Notes under the pieces: model-generated | What the model was told of the DNA's origin: nothing | Seen by the model: only the letters and a program-made list of their open reading frames with translations | Databases searched by the model: none | Origin: Zonotrichia leucophrys gambelii | Taxonomy: Eukaryota; Chordata; Aves; Passeriformes; Passerellidae | Reading direction: 5' to 3' | Length of the DNA: 64,000 nucleotides | Assembly (NCBI RefSeq): GCF_028769735.1 | Contig: NC_088171.1 | Span: 125,944,533 to 126,008,532 of the forward strand | Made by a program: the position numbers and the translations under genes | In this document: positions 51,146-64,000 of the stretch, piece by piece | Numbering within the stretch: the first letter of the stretch is position 1 | Layout: each line of letters starts with the position of its first letter

Positions 51146-54100
51146 TCTCCCCCTGCCTGAAATATTCTGTTAAAATTAGGGAGGCTAAGGGACTAAGATG
51201 GACCAAATCTTGTACAGTGCTGAATCTTATGACAATTGATATTGGATCTGGGCATATGTGATCACAAATAAGGCTTGGAAAAAACTACAAGTTGTCATCC
51301 ATCTCCAATGAAGGTTCCTCTGCGATACCTAATCTGTTATAAATCCTTTAGCAAGCCTTCTTATGCTTACCTTTAACAAACTTGGTTTCCAAAAAAATGA
51401 TTTAAATCTTTGTTTTACAGACTCTATTAACATCTAGACAGAGAAAATGGCTTATTCATAGCTTTTTTCCATCAAATTTTTGTTCAAGGACAGTTAAAAA
51501 GTAATTCTACTTGGTTGATTCAGGGGTTTTCTCCTCTAAACCTTTTTCATGTTTTGAAACTCCTCTCTTTAATAATAGATAAAAATTTTACTTTTAGACA
51601 AGCACATGTTGATTCCAATGTTATATTTGTAGGAAGTGACACATTAAACCTTGGGAAATTATGACTCACAGAAAAATATCCAAATGTATTTCTAGTGTTC
51701 TTGTTGGAGGAATGAGAACATGCTGGGATCTGGGCAAGGGCCATGAGGAGCAGCCAGTTTGAGCTCCTACCTGAGAAAGAAGGTGTCAGGCTTTGTTTAA
51801 TACCTCTGTGATCATATTGTTAAATTCTTATAGTGACATCTGATAAAAAGAGCACAATCTAATGAGGGAAGCTTGACAGTGAATTCCTTAAAGACTAAAG
51901 ATAAATGCTACTGTAACAATGAGACAAACGAAATTCTAGTGAAAAAGCTTCATTGAATATGAAAAAATTACCCATGGTGAAAGTAGGACCAGTACCATAG
52001 GGGCTTTCTCCTGCTATCTAAAAAGGAATCTTTTGTGGTGAAGTGTCATTACTGTCTGATAGCGCTGAAGAAAAGTAAAATGGGTCAGCAAAAATGTAGA
52101 AGATAATAGAGAAAAGAAACAGCAAAAGTTTTCTTAAAATCAAACAGCTCCAGAAAGAAAAAAATCTTCTGATTTTTTTCCTAAATTACTGGATGATGTA
52201 AATGCTGTGAATGTAGCAAATTTTATTCTAATGCAGCATTTGATAAATACATGAGGTCTTCGTGAAATCTTGCAAACTGTATGTTCTTCTGCATACAAAC
52301 ACTGGAGCAGAGCAAAAAGCAACAGAAAAAATGGAAGACTTATGAAACACTTTAACTGCATTTTGTCTTTAGTAAAGAGGAGGATTGCTGATTTGAAAGT
52401 GTTATCAGTTGTTTCTCTTTTATCCAGACAATTTCTTAATACACACAGCTGTGATTATGTGCCAACAAATAGTGGCCTCTTTGAGCATATTTAGGAATTC
52501 AGTCTCACATCATTTTCTCTCTCCATATTATTCCTCCTACAGTCAATCACAGTCTTGCAGGGTGAAGACCTGAGAGTTAAAGTTGGAAACACTTAGAAAC
52601 AATGACCCTAAATATAAAAATGCTAGGGAATAATGGCAATCATCAGAAAGAGGTTTGAATATAAACTCTTTGGGCAGGGTTTACTTGTCTAGATATTTGC
52701 CTAGAGCCACCTAAGACACTCTTGGCTTCAGCAGGGTGCTCCAGAAGGTTGTAGGTTTTCCACAGGTGCTGTGCCATATTTTCTGGCACTGTGTGAATGT
52801 CTCAGATACCACAAATCACTGAACTAGTGCTAGACATGAATGTTTAGGCAGTGGAATTGAGACCTTTAATCTACAGCTAACCTATTAATAAACCTTTTCC
52901 TTCTTTGGCACTGTCAATGGTCTTTATTTCTGATATGTTTCAGGAATGCTAGACAGCTTTGTTGTGTCCTGAAAAACATTTTTGTAACTCCTTGATTTTA
53001 ACTTACACTTGTAGTCATGACACGTAGAAATTTTACTTCTTCTCATCCAATTTGCCACTGTTTCTCTGCAGTATTTTACCAGTGTTATGCAGGGTTGGTT
53101 TGGCCAATATTTTATGCTCTGTCCTCATTACGTCATAAAAAGAATATCTTATAAATCTGCCTTATTAGCTAAGTGACATTTCTTGTTAAAGTGAATTTTA
53201 TTTATCTAATATTACAACATGTTATAAAGCAACACTGTCAGATATTTGTATAAGTATTTATCAGTAAAAGGTGCACATACAAGATTTTAATACATCAATA
53301 ATTTTATCAAGGAGGAGTTATTACTTGGAGGAGGTTAAACATTGCTGCTTACATATATCCTTTACTCAAAGAAAAAACTAATTCATATTCATAGATGTAA
53401 TATTTTCTTAGATGACATCATAATAAGAACTGTAGTGAAAGCTATAAAAGATTATTATGTGAGAAGACTGGGTGTGCTAAATTAGACAATGAAAGAGAGA
53501 ACAGACTTTAAGCTTCCTCCACCTTCCTTTTCTGCCCAAGATCTGTACATTAAAAATAAAATTGAGCATACCACCCAGGCAAAGTGTTTATTGATGAGTA
53601 ATATGTGAAATTCATGTTAGGAGTTATGTTTATAAAATATCTGCATTTTGTTTCTTTTCTTCTTAAAAAAGGAGAGTTTGATAATATTATTACAGTATTC
53701 AAAGAAAATATTGGGACATTATTATTGGGACCTATAAGGTGGGGAGGAGAGAAAGGCAAGAGGTGTTATGAGATGTGCAGATGTAGACATTATCAGTTCT
53801 TTTACCACCGGCAACGACTGATAAAATTCATTCCAACATACTGTTTAAATAACATTTTAAACTGTTTCAATCATGTAAGATGCATCCATGTAGAAAAGCA
53901 GTAAGTTTAATGTGACCAGGTGATTTTGTTATTGCTCATATGTTCCATTCATTTCTTCCCACCTCACTTAGCTGGTTACATTTAACCAGCCATATACCAG
54001 ATTCTAACTTTTTTCAAGGTGTAACACTGTGAAAGTGAATTTTAAACCCTCCTAAGAGAAAACAGTAACACAGAAAAAACAGGAAGATGCTGTGCCCACT

Positions 54101-55280
54101 CAAATCTAGCCAGCACTTTCAAGGTGTGGGTTTTTTTGCAGTATTTTCTCATGAAGAGACCTACAGTGATTTGCCAGACAGATTATATTTATTTTTAGCA
54201 AATGTCTTTCACTGCACTGAAGAACCGGAGTTCCAATTAACACAAAGAAAAAACCAATAAAGGCTATGCTCTCAAGGATCATTGATTTAAAATAAATTAA
54301 TCCCTATCCCATGAAATACCCATTTAGTTTAATTTTTTATATTATACCATTGCCAAAATATTTCCATATAAATACATGTTGTAATAGAATAATGCATGAA
54401 AGACCAGTGGAAAAAATATGCAAGTTGTTGTAGGTGCTGTACATTAGACAGCATTGAGAGTTAGTAATATATGGCTAGGTTAAACACAGAATAAAAATCG
54501 GGGGGAAAAGTAGACATTAATGACAAGGAAAAGATCTGGGCTTTTTAATTACAATCTAATGTGAGCTGAGGAAAAAAATTGGAGACATGTTGTGAAATCA
54601 ATGAAACAAGGAAAATTTGAACTGAATAATATGTTTGGGAACCTTCAGGTAGAAGAAGGAAGAGAGCATGAAAAGAAAAGATTGCTACATGAACCAGTAA
54701 ATGTAAAGGGAGACCACAGATCTCTGTAGTTAAAGTCAGATCACAGATCTGATTCGGCTGCAAATTTACTCAGAGGGAAAATTGAGCAGGGCAACTGTGG
54801 AATTATCCTCAGTTCATATAAAGAGGTGCAAAAATATTGACTCCAATGGATATTAACTACACAATGCTATTTGAATATAAGGTCTCCAGGGTCTTTCTAT
54901 ATGGTGCAGGTATTTTGTCTGCTGCCATGCTTAGCAATTATACTAATTTTTTTCCTTCCTGTCACTTTTGATTTGTTTTGCAATCTCCCACCTTTCTGCT
55001 GACCTCAGCAATTGATATGGTGTAATCTCAAGTGTGGTATTTTGAGACAACTGTAGGTGAAATACTAAAGAAATCTAAAAAAATTATCCATTTCTTTTAC
55101 TTTCGTCAGACTACACTTTATCCTCAGCTTTCCTGATACAAATCCAAAGCAAATGAAAAGGCATGTGGTCAGATTTTGACAGAAGGAGGAAATTAGATTA
55201 ATAGAGCAATATAAAGTAAAGATTTTGCTTCAGTAGCTAGAGGCGTGTCAATATGAGGATTTGTGACTACTGAACAACTG
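51146..55280. other. Noncoding, nothing specific seen
   Basis: This AT-rich unique DNA includes a 7-bp-arm inverted repeat (tcagatc-aca-gatctga) at 54,736-54,752. Short frames on both strands have no recognisable content. Confidence 0.55.
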
Positions 55281-55288
55281 AAAGGCAA

Positions 55289-55328
55289 ATTAAATAGTGC
55301 ACATGGTGCACCATGTGCACCATTTAAT
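55289..55328. repeat. 40-bp near-perfect palindrome
   Basis: The 24-bp core at 55,297-55,320 (centre between 55,308 and 55,309) is an exact palindrome made of gtgcac, catg and gtgcac words. After one mismatched pair (55,296 a with 55,321 c), seven more pairs match out to 55,289 and 55,328. That gives 38 of 40 bases paired with no loop. It is far longer than chance would usually give in this window. It could be a cruciform former, a dimeric factor site, or the remnant of an inverted duplication. Confidence 0.95.
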
Positions 55329-57000
55329 GGTTATATGGAGATATAAAAATATATCTGATATATCTGAGAGGTGAAAAAATTATGAAAAATTTAAATTTAG
55401 GGTAGGCAGATTGAAAGAGACATTTCTTTTAATTTCTTTTAATTGTTTTTCATTAGAAAAGTAACTATAGGTCAATGTTTTAGATGAATGCTACCAAATT
55501 GTTCCTCTTTGACTGAAACATAAACAATCCATGAACGCCAAATGTTATTGTTTTTTATGTAAGCCAAAGATATTATTTTTTTTTATTTCTTTAAGTAGTT
55601 AGGGAGCTGCTGTCTAAATATGCATTTTAAGCAGGAGAAAGAGTACTATTACCAGTTTTTAAGACATTACAGTTATTCCACTTTTTTTTCCTTAGATGCT
55701 TCTGCGTTTGTGCTATCTCAGTTTAAGATGGCAAGCAGCTCAAAATACAAATTTCTTAAAACTTTAAAAAATATATATACTCAATTTTATTAAAGGCAGA
55801 CTTATTGCTGAATGACCTGGAATTTCTTCTTCTTTTCAACTCCATTATTGCCACTGGGATCTTCTTGACTATAATCTAACCAGCATGGCAAATACCAACT
55901 CCCATCTCCTCAACATGGCAAAAATTTCTTCACCATTCCCCTGGTCTATTTAGAAAGATATCTGGATTCTTTGAAATGGTGATATACATATATGTGGATG
56001 ATCATAAAATGCTGTCACTTTATCCCCATGACCTTGTGATTCAAAACACTAGAGAGCAGTGAAGCCGCTACAAAAATGAACTATCAGCAAAATGTTATTC
56101 AAATAGCTTTCCCCAAATTAAATCATTGAAAGGTGATGCAGAAGTAAATATAGCATGAAAAAAATAATTTAATTTTGTAAATGAATATTATATAAATTAT
56201 TTATTTAGAGAATAATCTATTCATGAGCTCCAACATGCAGTCAGGATTTAATTGACCAACATGTGTTGATTTTGTTTTAATAGTAATTTGGAAATGTAAT
56301 AGAAATGAAAATGTAACCAAAAATATTTTTACATACTCATATGCATAATTCTAAGCCCTCTCAATGGAAAGTTAGTTTTTGCTAGTTTATGAGGTCATTT
56401 ATACAATTTTGGTTAGGTCAGGGCTTTTTCAAGGAATCTTGATTTCAGACCATTGCATAGCATATTACCCCACTTTGCCTGATTACATGATTCTATCTGT
56501 GTTCTGGATTTTTATTAGCTGGCATCAAACACATTTGAAAAAAAAGTATGAAAATAAATATGTTTTGTCCCTGAGCCTTGATAGAAAAAATAGCTAGAGC
56601 CAGCAGCAGCTCCCCTGGATTTTAGGAGAATGGTATTACCCTGCCTTTCTCCGAGAGATTGCTGGTTACCTTCTGTCAGTGAGCAACTGTCTCACTGCAA
56701 AGCAGGAGCACGATCTCTTTTGTCTGTGGTCAAGGCAATTATTTCTTAGAAAGTGGAATTTCTTCACAATGACTATGTACAAGAGCAAACGCAGAAACCA
56801 AAGATGTAAGTAAATTATAGTTTTTTTAATATTCTTAGAGAGGAGGGAAAATAAATCTCCAGTTTCATAGAAAACCATGTTTTACTTTACCCTGCTTTGC
56901 TTGAATTATACCAGGAAAACAGGAACAGTATTCCATGCCAATTATCCCACTATTTCCTCATATTAGGTGCATGAAAGAGCTTTAAAATGAAGGGAAAAAA
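55329..57000. other. Noncoding, nothing specific seen
   Basis: This AT-rich unique DNA has short T-runs and ATAT runs (55,769-55,780). No gene or repeat element was recognised. Confidence 0.55.
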
Positions 57001-57004
57001 AAAA

Positions 57005-57470
57005 GCTCACTTGTTACCATGGAAACCCTCAGAAAGTGATTGCTTGATGGCATCAACAAAGAAACAAAGATTAAATATAAGTTTAGTTCAAAAGAGCAAC
57101 CTTTATTCAGGGCTTAATTAGTGGCTAGCTGTGACCTTTGATTTGATGAGGCTGACATGCTTTCCCCTGGTGGACTTTTTTGTGTGATTTGCATTAAGAA
57201 GCCAGTGATAGCAGAACTTTAAGGGCTGTTATTTTATTTTCCTATATCACAACTTTCAGAATTAACTAGTTTGCTAGCAGAGGAAAAGAGAAGCTTGCAT
57301 GTGTGTCTGCTGTGCCTTTCCAACACTCCAGCCCTGAAAATTCACTGCTTCTTAAGGCATGACTTTCCAGTCAAGCACCTCTTTGACTTTTTAAATTGCT
57401 ACAGCATCAGATGGGGGAATTTCAGTATCAATATTGCCTCCTCTGGAAGCTTATGGAACAGGTGACTGAG
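57005..57470. promoter_or_regulatory. Candidate enhancer with RFX-type and TCF/LEF-type sites
   Basis: gttaccatggaaac at 57,013-57,026 is close to the palindromic RFX (X-box) consensus GTTNCCATGGNAAC, matching 13 of 14 positions. ctttgat (57,136-57,142), within tgacctttgat, fits TCF/LEF and overlaps a nuclear-receptor half-site. cttaattagtgg (57,113-57,124) holds a homeodomain core. The block is repeat-free and complex, and a partly CTCF-like word (cccctggtgg) lies at 57,164-57,173. Motifs are seen directly, but enhancer function is inferred. Confidence 0.35.
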
Positions 57471-59408
57471 GCAAGTGAAAATGTGCTGTGGGTCAGGTCA
57501 TGAGGCATCTGCTGTTCTAAGAAAATCTAGTAAAAGGCTGAGTTATGAATACAGAGCATGTCGGAAGCTGTGAAAAAAGGGCATTTCTCTAAGAAAAATG
57601 CCATGTACACACTGTGTTTTTGGGGAGAGGGCAGGAGAGGCAGAATATCAAATTCAAAACCAGATAAGTTTGGACTTCATTTGGACAGGAGCATTGCTAG
57701 GGTTCAGAGGGATATATACAACTATATCACTGACCTCAGTTTCTGGTCCTTGTAGATTAATCAGTGTAGCTGTCCTTCAGTTTGTCTTGCTCAAAAGAAA
57801 TGGATGTGCTGAATGTAGAAAGTTTAGCAGAACAGATCTCTGCTAAAATCGCTGCAACAGAAATCCATCATCTGTATCACATTCAACAAAATAAATTATC
57901 ATAAATTTTCATAGCAGCAATAGAAGAAAATTATTTATATACAGGCAAATTATGATTAATCTAGCTCTTTTTAATGTATTAATAACTGTCACCATTATTA
58001 TGTAAACCAGGAGCTCTTTCTATACCCAGCTGCATTCTTGCAATCTCTCTTGTCCAAGCCTGGTTATAATGTACAATAAAAAAATTTGTGCTGGGGTAGA
58101 TGAGTTTCAAGGGGGTTTTGTTGCAAGGATACAGTAATTCACTAAAATGGCACAGGATGCTCCTAAGAATGCTTTTTTGAAGAGAACCTTGCTTTCACCC
58201 CTATTGACCCCAAGGAAAATTTGTGATTTGTCCAGAGGCAAAAAAACCCCAATGAAACATGATCAGAATTCATACTGTAATTATGAGGGTGGATGTTGCA
58301 ATGTTTTCTGTTTTAAAACTGTCTTCAATTTTAAGATCCAAATCTAGAAAATATCTCAATATTACATACATATTGTATAAATTACATATATAGGCATATA
58401 TATAGGTACCAATACTGTATGCATGGATGCTTCATTAATACATTAGCTAATTAGAAACTGAAATAACCCTAACAAACAAACAAAAAATAGAGTAATTTTG
58501 ATAATGATCCTGTTTATATTATTCAAAGGCTTTTTGAAGGATAGATTTAATCTAAGCAATTTTTATTGTGAAATATAAGGAATTATGGTAGCAGCTGCAT
58601 TAAACAGTAGGTAGATACCACATTTTCTGTGTATTTCTGGTGCCCCTTAATAAAACATAAGAAAAGATGTGAGTATATAACTTCCAATATATGTGGAGTA
58701 AACCTTGGGATCCATACTTCCTCACTGCCTCTCACTACATTTCACTACCACACCTGAACTTGTGGCATAAAATGAAAGTGAACTTTGTGGCTTTTTCCTA
58801 TTCACTGAAATTATGCTTCTGGATTTCATACACTCCTTAGAGCACAATAACCATTGCTTTCCAACCTCCTTTTTTAATGCTTTAAAAAAGTTATAAATGC
58901 ATTCTGTACTTAATTCAAAAGCACATCTGATAAGAGAGGAGGATAGAAAATGTAGAGACATGATGGTACTTTTCTAATGCAAAATAGAAGTAATCTCCAT
59001 ATCCAATTTCTGTCTCAGGTACAAAAACTGTTGCTAGAAAAATACATGCAAAAAAATGTGTTTACCTACCTGTCTGTAAGAATGGGATGAAAGTTTCCTA
59101 TGCATATTTTCAGCTACAACATAATACATAAATCTTCTCACTTCTAAGTTAATCTTAATGCTTTTCTTTCCTTGTAACTTTGAGTTCAATTGTAGAAAAG
59201 CGGCCCTTATAATAAATACTTAGCATATTTTATTTATTCTATAAACATTGTAACTTATGAAGATTAAAATAACTATCACAACTAATTGTAAAACTTGTCT
59301 CACTAAATAAACAAAATTCAGATTAAGGCTATTTCTGTATGTAGGTGTACCTACTTACAGACAAATACACAGCTTCCATGCATATATTTATCTGCACAAG
59401 CAGATGAT

Positions 59409-59443
59409 GGGATGCTTGATCCTTCAGGATGCTTGATTCAGGA
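59409..59443 (+). repeat. Imperfect tandem duplication (ggatgcttgat)
   Basis: ggatgcttgatccttca is followed by ggatgcttgattca and then ggatg. This is a local slippage duplication with a 3-bp deletion in the second unit. Confidence 0.75.
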
Positions 59444-61782
59444 TGTTATCTAGGTGATAGGCTGGTTTCTCATTTCATTGCATGGGCGTAATGGCTGAGT
59501 GAGGGAAAACCATGATAGACAACACAGTCTTGTTACTGGGCACTGTGGTGGAAGAGTTTTCTGAAATAAAGTCTTGGAATCTTAGACTGCCCTACTTTGG
59601 GGCTGCTGGGGAGGATGGTCAGGAAAAGTATTGCAGTAGGCTGCAGTGCAGGTGTGGGTTTTCTGCATGGAGAGTCATGCAGCCATCCACAGTCCCACCT
59701 TCTGGAGATGCCACGCCTCCAGGCTTCCTCTCCCAAACTGAGCAGCAGACATTCCATTTCTCATTACAGTCTTTCTTGCAGCCTTCACAGGAAGGCTATT
59801 ACAGGAATCCAGGAAGGTTACTATCCCTGAAGAAATTATGTTGGAAAAAAACTTATTTACCTATAAAGCAACTTTAAGAAGCTCTCATTATTCTTATTTA
59901 TTGGTGGTTTGTGTAGCTTGACAAGATAAATCACCACAACCTTGTGAAGGGTTCTGCGTGAAAGGATGATCCTTAATATTTCTTTGGTCTAACACCATAA
60001 ATTTGACTCAGAAGAAATGTAAGTGGAGAAAAAGAGAGTAGTGGTGAGTGTGGCAGGCAGATGTGTTTTGGGGAAGGTGTGCAGCACAGGAGCAACGCCT
60101 AGGAGGAAATGGCAGAGTGCTGCCAGAGAGATGCCGGTGCTGCCAGAATGCTGAACTGGGGATTAGAAAGGTAAAGGAAGGATGGAGAAATTAAGGGGAA
60201 AAAATAGAATTTATCTCTTGCTTTCTTCAGCTTCTTGTTTTCAATGTATCATGGGACCTCTCACACATGCTGGCAATAACAGCCAGAGCACAATGGCAGC
60301 TGAGGCGAAGATCAGTTACTTTTGAATATTGGGAACCCTTGATAAAGTCAACAGCTATCATAAATGCAGCCACAGACACTGTCCCTTTCCAGGGTGCTGG
60401 AAACTGAATTCCCAAACTTGTCCATTCCAATATGAAGAATCCTGTCAACATCAAAGGTCCCTGAAATTGTGCTCCAAATGCATTGATGACTTCTGTCATG
60501 TAATGTCTGCAGGCACTACCTCATGTATGTTTGTGAAGAATCCTTTTCTTGCTGAAGAGTTTTGTGTATACTGATAAAGATGAGAAATTCTGTGAAATTA
60601 CAGTTTGAAGGAGTATTTTGTCCTATCTGAATTCTTTGGTATATTGCATTGTCCAATATATTTTCTTTCATTGAGAAGGTCCCACTCACAAATCTTTTTA
60701 TCACAGATTTACTGTTCTATCTTCTTTGTCACCCCTTAGAGATGGAATTACCACTTTCCATCACTAAAGATGGCTTAAAGAACTGAGTTGGCATCTGTTG
60801 AGTCACATTATATTACAGTTTGATCAGCCCATGATTACTTCCATCTTCTTTTTGCCTCTTAGGGCAGTAAAGAGGCCTCAGTACTGAGGCTGCTGCTGCT
60901 CAAAGAAAACGGCAGCCTTTAATACAGTGTGTGCTAGGAGGTAAAGTGACTGGAAAATCAAATCTCATTGGGGAAAACAAGTGTAGTTACCGACCCAGAT
61001 ACATATAAGAAAACTCTGCCTCTTTCCTTAAAACATCAGAGACCTAGACAACAAGGGAATATCTCTTCAGCATGGTATTGAGACAGCTTTCTTCGTGTAA
61101 AGCTATCCTGGAATAGCCCCAGGATATTCCTGCTGCTGCATACCTTTTGAGGAAGTGGAGTTCAACACAATTAAGTGTATCAGCAATAAGGCTGAGTAAG
61201 AAGAAACACATGATCTGCAGGAATACAAATATCTTTGAATATTCACATCGCATGGATAAAACCTTTATACAAATAAAAAATACAATTATGACTCAATAAG
61301 TCGGGGGCTTCAGAGTTAGAAAATTTCTTCTTGTAGCTTTGAAGGGAGCTCATGGTGAGCTGAGAGGGTTTGCTTATTTGAAATTATTCATGCATGTTTT
61401 TCCCACATTACTAAGCAGTAAAACTGAAGGTATATGACTGAAGCATGCTGTCTAAATGAGCTACAATTTTTTCTTTGACACTTTTTCTAGTATCTGTGTA
61501 GACTTCTAAAGCAGACATGGGGGGGTTTTTTCTGCTTCTAGACAGTACAAATAAATCAAAAATATTGAAAGAAAATAGTTTCATAACGCACCTTTTGAGA
61601 GGTTAGTAGTCTGACCAAACTCAACACGCACAATTTACATGATGCATCCAACTGCTTGGCAGGAGTCTGCCTCAGGAAGAAGAGTAGAATTTTTTGTCCC
61701 TGTAGTGGAAATGCTGAAAGTGTGGAGAAAACCTTTACAAATCAAAAGCTAACAGTCTGCCTTGAAAAGGGGAGAGAAAGGA

Positions 61783-61806
61783 ATAAACAGATAAACAGAT
61801 AAACAG
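61783..61806 (+). repeat. (ATAAACAG)3 octamer repeat
   Basis: Three exact ATAAACAG units lie in tandem. It is a simple octamer microsatellite. Confidence 0.95.
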
Positions 61807-63965
61807 ATTCAGAACTCACTTTAGAAGAATTGTCTGAGAGCAGAAGTCAGAATAGCAGAAATGCAAGTGGAGAACATAACGAAGAAATTCAGCCAGCCAC
61901 TTCAGTTTTATGGAGGAGGAGGAATCTGGGGCAGTAAAAAAGCTTAATAATAGCTTTGACTTCATTAAAAGATTATGGCTTAAATGCTTGGGGGGGGTTC
62001 TTTCTTTTGCATAATTTAGTAGAATAGTGGACAATGTACAACAATTGAACAAAAAGGAAAAATCAGAAAGCTAGGGACATCTCATAGAAATGCATATGCT
62101 ATTATTAAGGATCATAAAAAGATGATTATTAAAAAGTACGAGCAGATGTGAATAATGTAATTTGGATTATGTGATTTGAAGTGCATTAGGGGAATTAGCG
62201 ATGAATATGCCACACCATTGAACGTTTATGTTTGAAAGGTCATTTAAAACTAGGAAGGTATCAGAAATATAGGGATACTACTGGTTTTCATGCACAAATA
62301 AAATTACAGCCTGCACAAACTGGAACCAAATGCTGCTATGTTCATCAACCACACAATTTCTCATTAGTAAAACAGCACTTACTGCGTGTTTATTTTAGTA
62401 AAATTTTAATATTTTTATGACTGCATTCCAATAAAGACCAGACATCTGGGAAAACCAATAAAAAAAACTTGAACTGTATTAAAATAAGAATCATTAGGTT
62501 GAAGATAACCATAGCCTGAAGTAATCTATATTGAAAGACAATTCTGATTGTTAACTTGAGCAAACAGAAGTCTGGTTGTTAGAACCTAAATTTATATTAC
62601 TGCAGGCTGATTTAAGATATACATTTTCTGAGTGTAATCAGTCATAAAATACTAAAGGAATTTGCAATTTGTCCTCTCCATCATTTAGATTTTGAATACA
62701 GATTGCTCATCTATTTTCTAAAGTCTCTTTTAAAGAATTACTATAAAACTGATTGCAAAGTACTTACTCAAATTCTAGAGTTTGTATGCAAGTTGAAAAG
62801 AGTATTGTTGTCATAAAATATCTGAAACCTACAAAACTCTGGAAATCTCGAAGGAACTACAGCCTTCCTCTATTAAGAACTCTATATGCTGCTGTAGCAT
62901 TGCCACCTGCCTGCCTACTCAGAAAAAGGGGAAGAATCCTTGAGAGATTCAGAACACAGAGAGCCTATTCTCCTAAGGGAAAATCTGCTGTTGCTTACTT
63001 TCATAGAAAGTTCTGAAATTTTTTTTTTAAACAAAAGAATTTAATGACTGTGTAATTGTGCAGTAGAAGTCCTGATTTTAAGAACAAATCATTTTTTGCT
63101 GTGTTTTCATAACTGATTCAATTTTTTTTTTCATATTGCATTAAATTTACTTTCTCTGTAGGAACAGCATAGGAAAGAATACCTCCATCTGACCTCCAGT
63201 ACAGATCTTAGCACCAGACAAATCCTGTGTCTCTGCCTCTTTTCATAATCAAAACTATTGACAGGATGAAAATCCCAAACTTTCTGAGAGATTCAACCGT
63301 TTTTTCAATAAATGAATGAAAGTTTTAGCATTAAATATGTTTTTCACATTAAATATGAAAAATGAAAAAAACAAAGAACTTTGTATTTCAGTGGCATACC
63401 TCCAGATTTAACCAGTCACAAGATCAAGTTCAGTACATGTGTGGTGATACTCAGAAGGAAAAAAACCATAGTTTTAATAAGCATCTTTCAAGTACCTCAA
63501 AATATTAACCAAAATCTGATAAATCATTAAAGGTATATTTACTAGGTGTAAAGTGTCAGCCAAGGCCTAAATGATGCATAAAGTCCATCATTATTTTAGC
63601 AGTTATATCTTTGAGATTCTTCAACAGTAAAACCCAGATACATTTCTGGAGGTTAGTTTTGAAATGTTCTCCCTCCTTCCTCTTCTTGCTTCCCCAAAGG
63701 GACAGAGATCTCAGACACATTAAAATGACATTACAATGTGAGCACAAAAGACCAATATTTAGCCTCTAGCTCCTATGAAACCATTCCATGTCTCATTTTT
63801 ACTTTTGAAAAGTTTATAGTTTTGGTCATAAATTTCAATTTTTCTCCAGCTAATTTCTTATTTTCATTTTTTTTCAATTTTTAGTTTATTAAACATTCTG
63901 AAAAAATGGGCTGCATTGTCAGTAATAACTATAATTATAACGACAGATTGTGGTTATAGATTTTT

Positions 63966-63987
63966 CTGTCCCTGTCCTTGTCCCTGT
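63966..63987 (+). repeat. (TGTCCC)n hexamer run
   Basis: Units TGTCCC, TGTCCT and TGTCCC, then a partial TGT, lie near the window edge. It is a short hexamer microsatellite. Confidence 0.85.
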
Positions 63988-64000
63988 AAATAAGATAGCA

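Larger units (their letters stand above)
57471..63960. other. Noncoding, short repeats only
   Basis: This unique DNA contains ATAT-rich words near 58,360-58,412, a GC-richer part near 59,510-59,830 with open frames lacking domains, an imperfect tandem duplication near 59,409-59,443 and an ATAAACAG triplet repeat. No gene or interspersed repeat was recognised. Confidence 0.55.

Noticed and set aside
59512..59877. Open frame of 121 codons on + in GC-richer DNA
   Set aside because: Three overlapping frames on both strands are open here, which reflects lower stop-codon density rather than coding.
60329..60574. Cys/His-rich frame resembling a zinc-binding protein
   Set aside because: The cysteine and histidine spacing fits no known zinc-finger pattern, and the opposite strand is also open.
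1..64000. CRISPR arrays, operons or bacterial mobile systems
   Set aside because: No regularly spaced repeats, Shine-Dalgarno-led gene runs or bacterial genes exist. The sequence is vertebrate.

Overview
This window reads as noncoding nuclear DNA from a bird, most likely a songbird (passerine). The evidence is interspersed repeats: four fragments of CR1 LINEs, two carrying the avian CR1 3' end (near 27.05 and 36.18 kb on +, near 2.67 and 44.72 kb on -), and two solo LTRs of endogenous retroviruses (39,666-40,053 and 50,486-51,139) that resemble LTR families I associate with passerine genomes. The DNA is AT-rich and CpG-poor, with many short low-complexity tracts. Nothing suggests a bacterial, viral or plasmid source. 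The species and chromosome cannot be told from the sequence alone.

I found no protein-coding gene that I can support. The longest open frames (up to about 170 codons) have no recognisable domain, no convincing run of splice-flanked exons and no family resemblance, and they overlap other open frames on both strands. No tRNA, rRNA or known microRNA was recognised. The window is either part of a gene desert or the inside of a very large intron.

Layout. 0-24 kb: unique AT-rich DNA, with a decayed CR1 piece (2.67 kb), simple repeats, a homeodomain-core cluster (8.05-8.25 kb), a TGACAG cluster (14.34-14.49 kb), an exact 21-bp palindrome (15.78 kb) and a T/G tract (18.63 kb). 24-36 kb: mostly unique DNA with an enhancer-like block at 24.2-24.8 kb, a CR1 tail (27.05 kb), a 25-base poly-A after AATAAA (32.93 kb) and a strong enhancer-like block (35.58-36.06 kb) next to the clearest CR1 copy. 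36-45 kb: a solo LTR with a perfect 6-bp target duplication, two CTCF-like cores and a CpG-retaining segment (41.6-42.0 kb), and a CR1 fragment. 45-52 kb: enhancer-like DNA (47.7-48.1 kb), a tandem 19-bp duplication, an LTR-like promoter stretch (49.5-50.3 kb) and a second solo LTR. 52-64 kb: unique DNA with a near-perfect 40-bp palindrome (55.29 kb) and an enhancer-like block carrying an RFX-type site (57.0-57.5 kb).

No new multi-gene system is visible. The items most worth checking are the CpG-retaining, CTCF-like segment near 41.7 kb, the 40-bp palindrome at 55.3 kb, and the candidate conserved regulatory blocks near 35.8 and 57.2 kb. Regulatory calls rest on motif content and texture only, because conservation could not be tested.
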